The position numbers were made by a program, and so were the translations under genes. Shown here piece by piece: positions 24,985-32,992 of a DNA stretch of 64,000 bases; the stretch's first letter is position 1, and the number at the start of each line of letters is the position of its first letter. A model generated the notes under the pieces. It made no database searches. It was not told the DNA's origin and saw nothing but the letters and a program-made list of their open reading frames with translations. The stretch is from DASUPK01 sp963747425 (GTDB lineage Bacteria; Actinomycetota; Thermoleophilia; Solirubrobacterales; 70-9): positions 62,001 to 126,000 of the forward strand of contig CAVVFJ010000016.1 in the NCBI GenBank assembly GCA_963747425.1. Reading direction: 5' to 3'.

Positions 24985-25932
24985 CTACCCGGTGATCCGG
25001 GTGAGCCAGACACCGGAGAGGAGCGGGATCCCCTCCGCCGAGTCGATGCCCCGGACGGATCCCTCCAGGCCCATCCCGCCGGCCGTCCCGCCGACGGTCT
25101 CGAGAAGCGGATCGGCATTGGCGGCGCGGAGCTCCGAGGGGCCGAGCGGGTCGGCCACCTGCACAACGCCGTCCCGAAGGAGGCGAAGACGCTGCGCGGG
25201 CTGGTGGGCGACCACGAACGTAACTCCGTCCAGCGACGGTCCCAGCCCCATTTCGCTCCCCCACCACCCCGCGAAGCGGGACAGCGTCATGCGGCCGGGA
25301 CCTGCCGGACCCGGCTGGAAGGCGCCGGTCCCGGAGCCCGCCGCGTCCGCGAGAAACCGGGCGTTCTGCCCGGTCTGCGGATCGAGGGCCCGGGGAGAGA
25401 CGATCGCGAGCCTCGGCGAGGAGAGCCGTCGCACCAGGTCGGGCAGCGGCTGGTCGAGCAGGAATCGGACCTCGTCGGGTCGCGGCGCATCCACGGCGAA
25501 GAGGTGGGGCAGCAGGCTGCGGCCGGCGGGGTTCGTCTGCCAGCGCCTGGAGTTGGCGAGAACGGCCGCGGCGTTGAACGGCGTCCCGTCCTGAAAGCGC
25601 ACGCCCGAGCGGAGCGTGACCGTCCAGGTGGTCCGATCGCGCGACGGGCGCGCCGCCAGCGCGAGGCCGGCCTGAGGGGTGGCCTGGCCGTAGGGTCCGG
25701 TGAGCCTCTCGATCAGGGGCTCATACAGCTGGCGCGTGATGGTGAGCGCGGCGCGGCTCCGGGCTGCCAGCGGATCGAGCGTCGAGGGCAGGCTCGGCAG
25801 CGCATAGCTGAGGGTGCCGCCCCCTCCGGCTGGTGGCAGAGGGGACATGACCTCCGCCCCGCTCCCTCCACCGCAGCCGGCCAGCGCCGGTAGGGCCAGA
25901 ACCACTAGTGCTGCGGCCCGCAGCCGCACCAT
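24985..25932 (-). CDS. Short family-5 solute-binding lipoprotein
   Basis: Extracytoplasmic lipoprotein: signal VLALPALAGC with the lipobox cysteine, then the SBP_bac_5 opening GGTLSYALPSLPSTLDPLAA and LYEPLIERLTG, and the motif LRSGVRFQDGTPFNAAAVLAN. Family members have about 500 residues; this one ends at 315, missing much of the second lobe. No permease or ATPase genes are nearby. It may be a degraded or repurposed peptide-binding protein. ATG 25932 puts the signal peptide at the N-terminus; a longer in-frame start lacks support. Confidence 0.82.
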   Translation of the reverse strand: MVRLRAAALVVLALPALAGCGGGSGAEVMSPLPPAGGGGTLSYALPSLPSTLDPLAARSRAALTITRQLYEPLIERLTGPYGQATPQAGLALAARPSRDRTTWTVTLRSGVRFQDGTPFNAAAVLANSRRWQTNPAGRSLLPHLFAVDAPRPDEVRFLLDQPLPDLVRRLSSPRLAIVSPRALDPQTGQNARFLADAAGSGTGAFQPGPAGPGRMTLSRFAGWWGSEMGLGPSLDGVTFVVAHQPAQRLRLLRDGVVQVADPLGPSELRAANADPLLETVGGTAGGMGLEGSVRGIDSAEGIPLLSGVWLTRITG

Positions 25933-26042
25933 CCGATACCTAGAGGGTTGATGGGGGTTAGGCGTGTGCGCGGGGGCGCCGCAGGCCGATCCAGCGAAGG
26001 TATGCGGCGTCATCCGCGTGCGCGGATAACCCACATCAGCCC

Positions 26043-26267
26043 TCAGAGCTTCAGGATGACGATCGCGTTCAGCGCCCAGAGGATGCCGAAGAAGATGGTC
26101 CACCGGGTCAGGTTCCGCTCGACCAGCGAGCCGCCTCCGAAGGCGCTGCCGCCACCGCCGATGCCGAACGCGCCGGAGAGCCCGGCGTCCTTGCCGGAGT
26201 GCAGGAGCACCAGGAAGATCAGGATCACCGAGATTGCGACCTCGACCACGCTGAGCACGGTTGCCAT
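26043..26267 (-). CDS. secG: SecG preprotein translocase subunit
   Basis: A 74-residue membrane protein with two TM segments (VLSVVEVAISVILIFLVLLH and WTIFFGILWALNAIVILKL) separated by the SecG loop LLHSGKDAGLSGAFG and a glycine-rich stretch. It is part of the SecYEG channel. It sits 18 bases downstream of the short CcmI-like gene at the end of the ccmE-ccmF run. Confidence 0.93.
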   Translation of the reverse strand: MATVLSVVEVAISVILIFLVLLHSGKDAGLSGAFGIGGGGSAFGGGSLVERNLTRWTIFFGILWALNAIVILKL

Positions 26268-26285
26268 GGGGCCGGAGTGTAGAGA

Positions 26286-26576
26286 TCAGGGTTGATTCGG
26301 CGGGCGGAGCTTGTCGATCCGCTTCAGGATCGCGACCGCCTCCCCGCGCAGCTCGCGGTCCAGGCGCTTGAAGTCCTCCTCGGTCAGCTTGCCCGCCGCC
26401 CGATCGGCCTCGGCGTCGCGGATCTGGCGGTACTTGGCCGCCTTGCGCGCCTCCAGGTCGGCGAGCTCGGCCCTCGCCGGGTCCTCGGCGCTCTCGGAGG
26501 GGCGCCCGCGCAGCGGCGCGGTCACGAACCAGGCAACGAGCAGAATGACGGCGACGGCGAGCAGAACTTCGAGCAT
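26286..26576 (-). CDS. Short CcmI-like protein
   Basis: A 96-residue protein with one N-terminal TM helix (LLAVAVILLVAWFVTAP) and a charged helical domain with ELADLEARKAAKYRQIRDAE and GKLTEEDFKRLDREL. This matches only the N-terminal membrane and coil part of CcmI; the TPR domain is absent. It follows ccmF by 23 bases. A role in apocytochrome or CcmH handling is inferred from position. Confidence 0.7.
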   Translation of the reverse strand: MLEVLLAVAVILLVAWFVTAPLRGRPSESAEDPARAELADLEARKAAKYRQIRDAEADRAAGKLTEEDFKRLDRELRGEAVAILKRIDKLRPPNQP

Positions 26577-26599
26577 GTGCGGAGGCTAGGCCCGGGGAC

Positions 26600-28795
26600 C
26601 TAGGCGGGAGGGTTGGCCGTCCCCAGCTCCTTGCCGAGCCTGGCCCTGTAGGCCGCCTCCAGCCGGCGGCGGGACTCGAGGGCGGGCCAGCCCGCCATCA
26701 CCGCTCCGGCGACCGCGATCAGCGCACCGATCCAGATCCAGCCCACCAGCGGGTTGACGATCACGCGGAAGTTGGCCGGAGGCGGGGCCTGCGCGTAGTG
26801 CTGGGCGAGGGCCAGGATGGCGATCCCCTGGGCGTTCGACGGAAGCCCGGCGAGCTCGTGGTTGCCGCGAATGATCGCCGGGTTCAGCGAGGAGAGGTCC
26901 GGCTGGAAGGCGGTCCAGAGGTCCCCCCCGCCTCCGGTCTTCAGGCCCACCTCGCTGGTCGACTCCCCCATGAAGTAGCGGCCGATCGCCCCGGCGGTCG
27001 GGTCCTGGGTCGGGTAGTAGTTGCGCGCCGGATTGAGGGTGGCGAAGTGCTTGCCGTCACGGGTGACGTCCAGCCGTGCCGCGAAGGCGATTCGCTCGTT
27101 TTGGGGGTCGGCCGTCAGCTTCCGGTAGGCGATCGTGTAGTCGCCGACCTTGGCGGTCTGGCCGACCTGGAGGCGCAGGTCGCGGTTGGTCTGGAAGCTC
27201 GAGGAGGCGGCGATCCCGATCAGCGTCAGCGCAATCCCGGCGTGGACGATGTAGCCGCCGTAGCGGCGGCGGTTGCGCCCGACGGCCGTCGCGAGCGCGC
27301 GTGGATACGCCTCGCCCGTCAGCGCGTGGCGCGTGGATCCGGCCCGCCAGAACTCCCCCAGCAGTGCGACGAGGCTGAAGGCGGCGAAGCCGAAGACGAA
27401 GAGCGCCCAGAGGTGCCTGCCGGCGTCGCTCACCGCCAGCAGCGCCGCGATCGTCACCGCGGCGGCGATGCCGGGCCAGAGCAGCAGCCGGCGCGCGGCG
27501 CCGCCGCTGAGCCGGCCCCAGGCGAACAGCGGCCCGATCCCCGTGAAGAGGACGAGCAGGACGCCGATCGGGGTCACGTAGCGGTTGAACCACGGCGCGG
27601 CCAGCGAATGCCGGTCGCCGGTGAAGAACTCCGAGATCAGCGGGAAGAAGGTCCCCCAGAAGATCACCAGCACCAGCCCGACCAGGAGCAGGTTGTTGAC
27701 GAAGAAGATCGACTCCCGGGAGAGCAGGGAGTCGATCCGGCGCTCGGGCCTGAGCTGATCGAGGCGCGTGACGATCAGCACGGTCGCGCCGATCGCCGTG
27801 ACGCCGATCAGCGCCAGGAGCGGCCCGCCGACCGTGGAGGCGCCGAAGGCGTGGATCGACTGCAGCACTCCCGATCGCACCAGGAACGTGCCGAGCAGGC
27901 AGAGGCAGAAGGTCGCCGAGATCAGGCTGACGTTCCAGACCTTCAGCATGCCGCGCTTCTCCTGGACCATCACCGAGTGCAGGAACGCGGTGCCCATCAG
28001 CCAGGGCATCAGCGCCGCGTTCTCGACCGGATCCCAGCCCCAGTAGCCGCCCCAGCCGAGCTCCTCGTAGGACCAGCGGGAGCCGAGCAGCAGCCCGATC
28101 CCGAGGAAGGTCCAGGCGACCAGGGCGAAGTTGCGAGTCGTGCGGATCCAGCTGGCGTCGAGCTTGCGGGCGATCAGGGCTCCGACGCAGAACGCGAACG
28201 GGATCGACCAGAAGACGTAGCCCGAGTAGAGCATCGGCGGGTGCACCGCCATGTACGGGTTGCGCAGGAGCGGGGTCAGGCCGACGCCCTCCGCCGGGGC
28301 GGGGTCGAGGTGCCCGAACGGCTGGGCCTTCAAGATCATCAGCCCGATGAAGAACGAGCCCAGCCCGGCGAGGACCGCCGTCGCCCAGGGAACGATCTCG
28401 CGGTGGCGGCGGCGCGTCATGTAGAGCACGCCGCTCGATGCCAGCGAGAGCACCCACGCCCAGAGCAGCAGCGAGCCCTCCTGGCTCGACCACATCGCCG
28501 TCAGCTTGTAGAAGGTCGGCGTGGTCGTCGAGGAGTGATCGGCGACCAGCGCGAAGTGGAAGTCGTCGCGGACGAAGGCGATCTCGAGGATCACCACCGC
28601 GGTGGTGAGCAGCGCGGCCATCGCGTAGATCGCGCGCCGGGATGATTCGACCCAGCGGCGGTCGCCGGTCCTGCCGCCGTAGACGCCGGCGCCCACCGCG
28701 TAGAGCGCGCAGAGCAGGGCGGCGGCCAGCAATGCGGAGCCGAAGATCGTCAGCTGGACTGCCCCGGCGTCGTGGTGGTGAACTTCGACGGGCAC
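26600..28795 (-). CDS. ccmF: CcmF haem lyase subunit
   Basis: A 731-residue polytopic membrane protein of System I cytochrome c maturation that transfers haem from CcmE to apocytochrome. The WWD-type haem motif is GGYWGWDPVENAALMPWL at about residues 245-262, with about 15 TM helices and a periplasmic C-terminal domain. Length matches the family (about 650). The GTG start at 28795 overlaps the end of ccmE by 46 bases; a shorter start inside the overlap is possible. Confidence 0.95.
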   Translation of the reverse strand: MPVEVHHHDAGAVQLTIFGSALLAAALLCALYAVGAGVYGGRTGDRRWVESSRRAIYAMAALLTTAVVILEIAFVRDDFHFALVADHSSTTTPTFYKLTAMWSSQEGSLLLWAWVLSLASSGVLYMTRRRHREIVPWATAVLAGLGSFFIGLMILKAQPFGHLDPAPAEGVGLTPLLRNPYMAVHPPMLYSGYVFWSIPFAFCVGALIARKLDASWIRTTRNFALVAWTFLGIGLLLGSRWSYEELGWGGYWGWDPVENAALMPWLMGTAFLHSVMVQEKRGMLKVWNVSLISATFCLCLLGTFLVRSGVLQSIHAFGASTVGGPLLALIGVTAIGATVLIVTRLDQLRPERRIDSLLSRESIFFVNNLLLVGLVLVIFWGTFFPLISEFFTGDRHSLAAPWFNRYVTPIGVLLVLFTGIGPLFAWGRLSGGAARRLLLWPGIAAAVTIAALLAVSDAGRHLWALFVFGFAAFSLVALLGEFWRAGSTRHALTGEAYPRALATAVGRNRRRYGGYIVHAGIALTLIGIAASSSFQTNRDLRLQVGQTAKVGDYTIAYRKLTADPQNERIAFAARLDVTRDGKHFATLNPARNYYPTQDPTAGAIGRYFMGESTSEVGLKTGGGGDLWTAFQPDLSSLNPAIIRGNHELAGLPSNAQGIAILALAQHYAQAPPPANFRVIVNPLVGWIWIGALIAVAGAVMAGWPALESRRRLEAAYRARLGKELGTANPPA

Positions 28796-29157
28796 TTCGT
28801 GATCAGGCTGTCCCGCTCTCCGACGAAGGTGCCGTCCCGGAGCTCGCCCGTGACGATCACCTCGCGCCCGTCCCGGAACGGATCGGGGACCGTTCCCGAA
28901 TAGGCGACCGGGATCGGGTGCGACCCGTCGCGGTCGGAGATCCGGAAGTCGAGCTGGTCGCCCGAGTGGTGGATCGACCCGGGGACGACGTCGCCCGTCA
29001 GCTCATAGGTCCCGCTGGGATCCGCCTGGAGGAGCTGCGATGGCTCCTTCGCCTCGGTCGAGGCGGAGAACGACGTGTAGACGAGGCCCGCGGCCAGCAG
29101 GACGGCAGCCGAGAGGGCAACGACCAATCGAATCTTGCGTTTGCGCGATGGATCCAC
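28750..29157 (-). CDS. ccmE: CcmE haem chaperone, cysteine variant
   Basis: A 135-residue membrane-anchored OB-fold haem chaperone: N-terminal TM helix LVVALSAAVLLAAGLVY, then beta strands including GSIHHSGDQLDFRISDRDG and VIVTGELRDGTFVGE. The usual haem-binding HxxxY is replaced: the site reads ITKCPSKFT, with Cys122 at the His position and Phe126 at the Tyr. Cysteine-type CcmE proteins are known in archaea and some bacteria. It precedes ccmF. Confidence 0.9.
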   Translation of the reverse strand: MDPSRKRKIRLVVALSAAVLLAAGLVYTSFSASTEAKEPSQLLQADPSGTYELTGDVVPGSIHHSGDQLDFRISDRDGSHPIPVAYSGTVPDPFRDGREVIVTGELRDGTFVGERDSLITKCPSKFTTTTPGQSS

Positions 29158-29200
29158 GGGCGGCCGCGAATTATCGCAACCGCTACCTAAAGGCTCGGCC

Positions 29201-30814
29201 TCACGCCTCGGCCGACTCGGTCTCGACTGTGGCCGGGGAGCCGTTCACGGCTGCCGCCGACTCGTCTTCGGGCTCGGGATCCGCCGCGGTATGCACTCGG
29301 TTTCGGCCGGCGCGTTTGGCTGAATAGAGGGCGCGATCGGCCTTGCGGAGCAGATCCTCGCGGCTGGCCGCATCGTCGGGGAATGAGGCAACACCGAAGC
29401 TCGCGGTGATGCCCTGCTGCAGGTCCGGAATGCGCAGGTTCGAGATCGCTGACCGCAGCTTTTCCGCAACGAGCCGACCGCTGTTGGTGTCGTCGCCCGG
29501 CAACAGCACCATGAACTCCTCGCCACCGTCGCGGGCGGCGAAGTCGTTGTCCCGGATCGTGTGCCCGACGGTCGAGCCGATCGCCGCAAGGACCTCGTCG
29601 CCCTTCGGGTGTCCGAAGCTGTCGTTGACTCGCTTGAAGTGGTCGAGGTCGAAGAGCACCAGGGCCAGGGGCTTCGAGGTGCGAGCCGAGTTGGCGACCA
29701 TGTGCTTGAAGGTGTCGTCGGCCGAGCGCTTGTTGGGTAGGCCGGTGAGCTTGTCGCTCGACGCTCGACGCTCCGCGATCGCGAGATTGCGCAGGTGGGC
29801 GACGACCGGTGCCGCCTCGCCGACGCTCTCGGAGACGGTCCGCTCCGTGGAATCGTCGAACCGCTTCTGGCCACGAATCAAGACCGAGCCGATGACCTCG
29901 CCACCGACGATGGCAGGGACGCAGAGCGAGCGGCCGCCGATCTTCCCGCAGATGTCGCAGCGCAGCAGGTCATCCGCTCCCGTCCCGCCGGTGGACGCCT
30001 TCGCGGTCCTGATTGCGAGGCAATCGTCGGGCTTGGCTCCCTCGATCGCCTTGCCCAGGGCGCTGTCCTCCTCGACAGTCGTCGTCGGCTCGAGCCGGTC
30101 GGCGCTGTTGTTGCGATTGAAGACCGAGACCTCGGTGCGCGGCACGGAGCGCTCGAGATGGGCCTGGACCAGGCTGTACGCCTCCGGCTCGGTGCGGGCC
30201 GCCTGCAGACCCTCGCCAAAGCGCCGGATCCGGCGGCGACGGCGGTCGGCGCGTCGCGCGGCGATCCCGAGGGCGATGATCACGAGACCCAGGACACCGA
30301 TCGCGCCCAGGGAAACCAGGCTGGTCTCCGTCTGGCTGCTGCGACGCTCCTCGTCGATCACGGCCGCGACGTGAGCATTCGACGCGATCACCTGGTCGAA
30401 GACTCGGATTCGCTGCAACTGATCCGCGATCGATCCCCGATGGCCGGTTGCCTGGCGCTGGTGGACTGCCCTCGCATCGAGCGTCTGCTGGAGTCTGACC
30501 TGCTTCGCCAGCTGATTCACCGCGACCTGCTCGTCGGCGCTGTTCGCAATGTCCTTCAGGCTCGTCACTGCCTGCTCGACTCGGAGCTGCGCCCCCTCGT
30601 ACTGCCCCAGCGTCCGCGGATCACCGCTGACGACGAAGGCCTCGGTGCCTTCCACCAGCCGGTGCATCGCGTCCTGCACGGACTGATTGGCCGTGTTCTC
30701 GCTGAACGACTCGTCGCCGGTATTGCGCTGGGCCCGATCGGTCAAGACAAGCGCCGCGGCCATCGCCAGGACGAGCCCGCTGAGCAGCCAAAGGTTGGAG
30801 GCACGAAACCTCAT
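29201..30814 (-). CDS. Diguanylate cyclase with CHASE3-like, GAF and GGDEF domains
   Basis: A 537-residue membrane sensor. TM1 is at residues 8-25, a periplasmic CHASE3-like helical region follows (SVQDAMHRLVEGTEAFVVSG), TM2 near 165-185, then a GAF domain with a cysteine cluster RCDICGKIGGRSLC, and a C-terminal GGDEF domain with FDLDHFKRVNDSFGH and ARDGGEEFMVLLP. The inhibitory I-site RDND is present nine residues before GGEEF, so product feedback is expected. It makes c-di-GMP. It is 43 bases upstream of ccmE. Confidence 0.93.
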   Translation of the reverse strand: MRFRASNLWLLSGLVLAMAAALVLTDRAQRNTGDESFSENTANQSVQDAMHRLVEGTEAFVVSGDPRTLGQYEGAQLRVEQAVTSLKDIANSADEQVAVNQLAKQVRLQQTLDARAVHQRQATGHRGSIADQLQRIRVFDQVIASNAHVAAVIDEERRSSQTETSLVSLGAIGVLGLVIIALGIAARRADRRRRRIRRFGEGLQAARTEPEAYSLVQAHLERSVPRTEVSVFNRNNSADRLEPTTTVEEDSALGKAIEGAKPDDCLAIRTAKASTGGTGADDLLRCDICGKIGGRSLCVPAIVGGEVIGSVLIRGQKRFDDSTERTVSESVGEAAPVVAHLRNLAIAERRASSDKLTGLPNKRSADDTFKHMVANSARTSKPLALVLFDLDHFKRVNDSFGHPKGDEVLAAIGSTVGHTIRDNDFAARDGGEEFMVLLPGDDTNSGRLVAEKLRSAISNLRIPDLQQGITASFGVASFPDDAASREDLLRKADRALYSAKRAGRNRVHTAADPEPEDESAAAVNGSPATVETESAEA

Positions 30815-30885
30815 ATTTTTGGTATCGACGCCCCAGCCGTGCGTATAACCGTAGAAACCCGCATCCCACGCGACAATCAGGCGGT

Positions 30886-32013
30886 CTAGCGCCTGAGCTT
30901 GCGGAGAACCGAGCGGATCGCGAAGAAGCCCGGGCGGGGCGAGAAGTCGCGGCGGAGCAGGCCGAAGCGGTTGTCCCAGACATTCGCGTCGTCCCCGGCG
31001 TCGCGCAGGTCGTACGCGGTGAGGCCCTTGACGTAGCGCCAGCCGGCGGCCGCGCGGAAGCTGTCGGCGAGCGAGCGGGCCTGGCGGCCCGCCGACACGC
31101 AGTAGGGCTGGGTTGGACAGACCGAGTAGCCGAACTCGGTCAGCCAGAGGCCCTTCGAGCGGTCGCCCTCCCCGAGCATCGCGCGGTGAATCGAGTCGAC
31201 GCGGTTCTCGAACAGGTCACGATGTCCCTTCCACCGGCCCCTGGGCGTGAAGCCGGCGTTCATCTGGAAGTCATATGGATGGATCGAGATGCCGTCGTAT
31301 CCGTGGATCCCGGCGGAGTAGAGCTTGTGCAGGTAGCGGGTGTCGGCGGCGCCGATCGAGCCGACCAGCGTCTGCGTCCGCGAGCCGATGCGATTCGCGG
31401 CCGCGGTCGCGGCGTTCGCGAGCGCGGCGTATTCAGCGGCGGTGCCGTGCCAGAACGACGTCAGGTTCGGCTCGTTCCAGACCTCGAGCGCGTAGATGCC
31501 GGGCCAGCGCCGGAGCATCCGCTCGACGATCGACCCGTAGGTCGCGGGGTCGCTGGGAGGATCGATGGTGCCGGCCCCCGGCGGGCACTTGACCGGCGTG
31601 CCATCCGCCGCCGCCCAGCAGGGCGTGATCATCAGCGTGACGAGCACCTTGATCCGACACGAGGAGGCCTCGGCCAGCACCTGATCGATGCGCCTCGCGT
31701 AGGCCTCGTCGATGCGGCCCTGGACCGGCTCGAGACGGTTCCACTTGACGGTGAACCGCACCAGGTCGGCGCCGAGGCTGCATGCCGACTGCAGCTCGCG
31801 GGCCGAGGTCGCATCGTCCATCCCGGCCGAGCCGGGCCACTCCCAGTTCGGCGTCAGGTTTACGCCGCGGAGCTGCTGGACGACACGCGGAGCCGCCTTC
31901 TTGACCCTGTGCTTGGCGGCGGCGCCAGCGGCCGAGATCCCGGCCGGGATCGCGACGAGCGCGATCGCCGCCCAGACCAGTGAGACTCGAATTCTCTGAA
32001 CGGTCGCGCTCAT
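30886..32013 (-). CDS. Secreted glycoside hydrolase (GH5/GH39-like clan A)
   Basis: A 375-residue exported TIM-barrel hydrolase. Signal segment VSLVWAAIALVAIPAGISAA, then the barrel with FTVKWNRLEPVQG, the acid/base Glu in LEVWNEPNLTSFW and the nucleophile Glu in LWLTEFGYSVCP, both at strand ends as in clan GH-A. It may trim the exopolysaccharide made by the nearby cluster (inference). ATG 32013 (MSATVQRIRV) puts the signal peptide at the start; a longer frame upstream runs through tandem hairpins and is rejected. Confidence 0.85.
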   Translation of the reverse strand: MSATVQRIRVSLVWAAIALVAIPAGISAAGAAAKHRVKKAAPRVVQQLRGVNLTPNWEWPGSAGMDDATSARELQSACSLGADLVRFTVKWNRLEPVQGRIDEAYARRIDQVLAEASSCRIKVLVTLMITPCWAAADGTPVKCPPGAGTIDPPSDPATYGSIVERMLRRWPGIYALEVWNEPNLTSFWHGTAAEYAALANAATAAANRIGSRTQTLVGSIGAADTRYLHKLYSAGIHGYDGISIHPYDFQMNAGFTPRGRWKGHRDLFENRVDSIHRAMLGEGDRSKGLWLTEFGYSVCPTQPYCVSAGRQARSLADSFRAAAGWRYVKGLTAYDLRDAGDDANVWDNRFGLLRRDFSPRPGFFAIRSVLRKLRR

Positions 32014-32053
32014 CGGGCTTTCCGGCTGCGGCTCCCCTGTAGAAGCTTTAGGT

Positions 32054-32100
32054 GGGCATCCTTGCCCTGAGCTCTTGCAAGCCGGGCATCCTTGCCCTGA
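32054..32100 (-). repeat. Tandem GGGCAAGGATGCCC hairpins in the hydrolase leader
   Basis: Two identical 17-base units (32054-32070 and 32084-32100) spaced 30 bases apart. On the minus strand each contains GGGCA-agga-TGCCC, a stem with a purine tetraloop exposing GGA, 40-90 bases before the hydrolase start. The CAAGGATG core resembles the CsrA-binding consensus, but no csrA is seen here. Function unknown. Confidence 0.6.
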
Positions 32101-32272
32101 CCTCATCGTCGTCAACGGCCACGGGCCGCACATCTGCAATTGGCCGCACAGCTGATAGGTGAAGTCCCGCACCGCACCACCTATTGAGGACCCCTATATA
32201 CCGACAATGCCGATTCCGGAGTCCGGTGGCGCGCATCTGATTCGGCCATTGGTCATCTAGTCTCAGTGCGCC

Positions 32273-32992
32273 TTGGCGACGCCGGACCCAGTCGTGATCC
32301 TCTGCGGGGGGCGGGGCACCCGCCTGAGCGAGCGAACCGAGTCGATCCCGAAGGCACTGGTCGAGATCGGCGGCCGCCCGATCCTCTGGCACGTGATCTC
32401 GATCTACAGGGAGCAGGGATTCTCGCGGTTCCTGCTGCTCACCGGATACAAGGGCGAGCAGATCGCCAGCTGGGTGGCCGGGACACCCTGGCCCGAGACG
32501 GTTGAGGTCAGCTGCATCGACACCGGTCTGGACACGCCGACCGGAGGCCGCATCAAGGCTGCACAGGATCGAATCGGAGGCGAGCCGTTCTCCGTGACCT
32601 ATGCCGACGGCATCGCTGACATCGACCTGGGCGCGCTGGACGGCTTCCATCGCAAGGGCGGCGCCCTCGCGACGATGACCGTGGTGCGCCCCGAGCTCCA
32701 GTTCGGCGTCGCGGATCTCAGCGACGACGGTCTGGTCCGCGGCTTCCACGAGAAGCCGCGGGTGGACAGCTGGATCAACGGCGGCTTCTTCTGCTTCGAG
32801 TCCGGGGTCTTCGAGTATCTCGCCGACGACAGCGTCCTCGAGCGGGAGCCGCTCGAGCGTCTTGCCGCCGATGGGCAGCTGCGGGCCTTCCGGCACGAGG
32901 GATTCTGGGACTGCATGGACACCTACAAGGACGCCATCCTGCTCAACGACCTTTGGGAGAGCGGCGAGCCGCCCTGGCGGGTGGCCACTTGA
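32273..32992 (+). CDS. Sugar-1-phosphate nucleotidyltransferase (RfbF-like)
   Basis: A 239-residue NTP transferase. The nucleotide-binding start is VVILCGGRGTRLSERTESIP with the catalytic KAL, then VEIGGRPILWHVISIY typical of glucose-1-phosphate cytidylyltransferases, and the metal Asp in VTYADGIADI. It makes the activated sugar for the polysaccharide cluster. The TTG start and the 4-base TTGA overlap with the next gene indicate a two-gene operon. Confidence 0.88.
   Translation: MATPDPVVILCGGRGTRLSERTESIPKALVEIGGRPILWHVISIYREQGFSRFLLLTGYKGEQIASWVAGTPWPETVEVSCIDTGLDTPTGGRIKAAQDRIGGEPFSVTYADGIADIDLGALDGFHRKGGALATMTVVRPELQFGVADLSDDGLVRGFHEKPRVDSWINGGFFCFESGVFEYLADDSVLEREPLERLAADGQLRAFRHEGFWDCMDTYKDAILLNDLWESGEPPWRVAT

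Noticed and set aside
24970..25893. Plus-strand open frame opposite the solute-binding lipoprotein
   Set aside because: Arg/Gly/Pro-rich shadow translation; the minus strand shows signal peptide, lipobox and family motifs.
26798..28645. Long plus-strand open frame opposite ccmF
   Set aside because: It mirrors ccmF codons, is full of Arg/Gly/Asp/Glu repeats with no fold, and arises from high GC content on the antisense strand.
32014..32172. N-terminal extension of the secreted hydrolase through the tandem hairpins
   Set aside because: It would put a Cys/Pro-rich segment before the signal peptide and translate the repeats; the ATG at 32013 places the signal peptide correctly.
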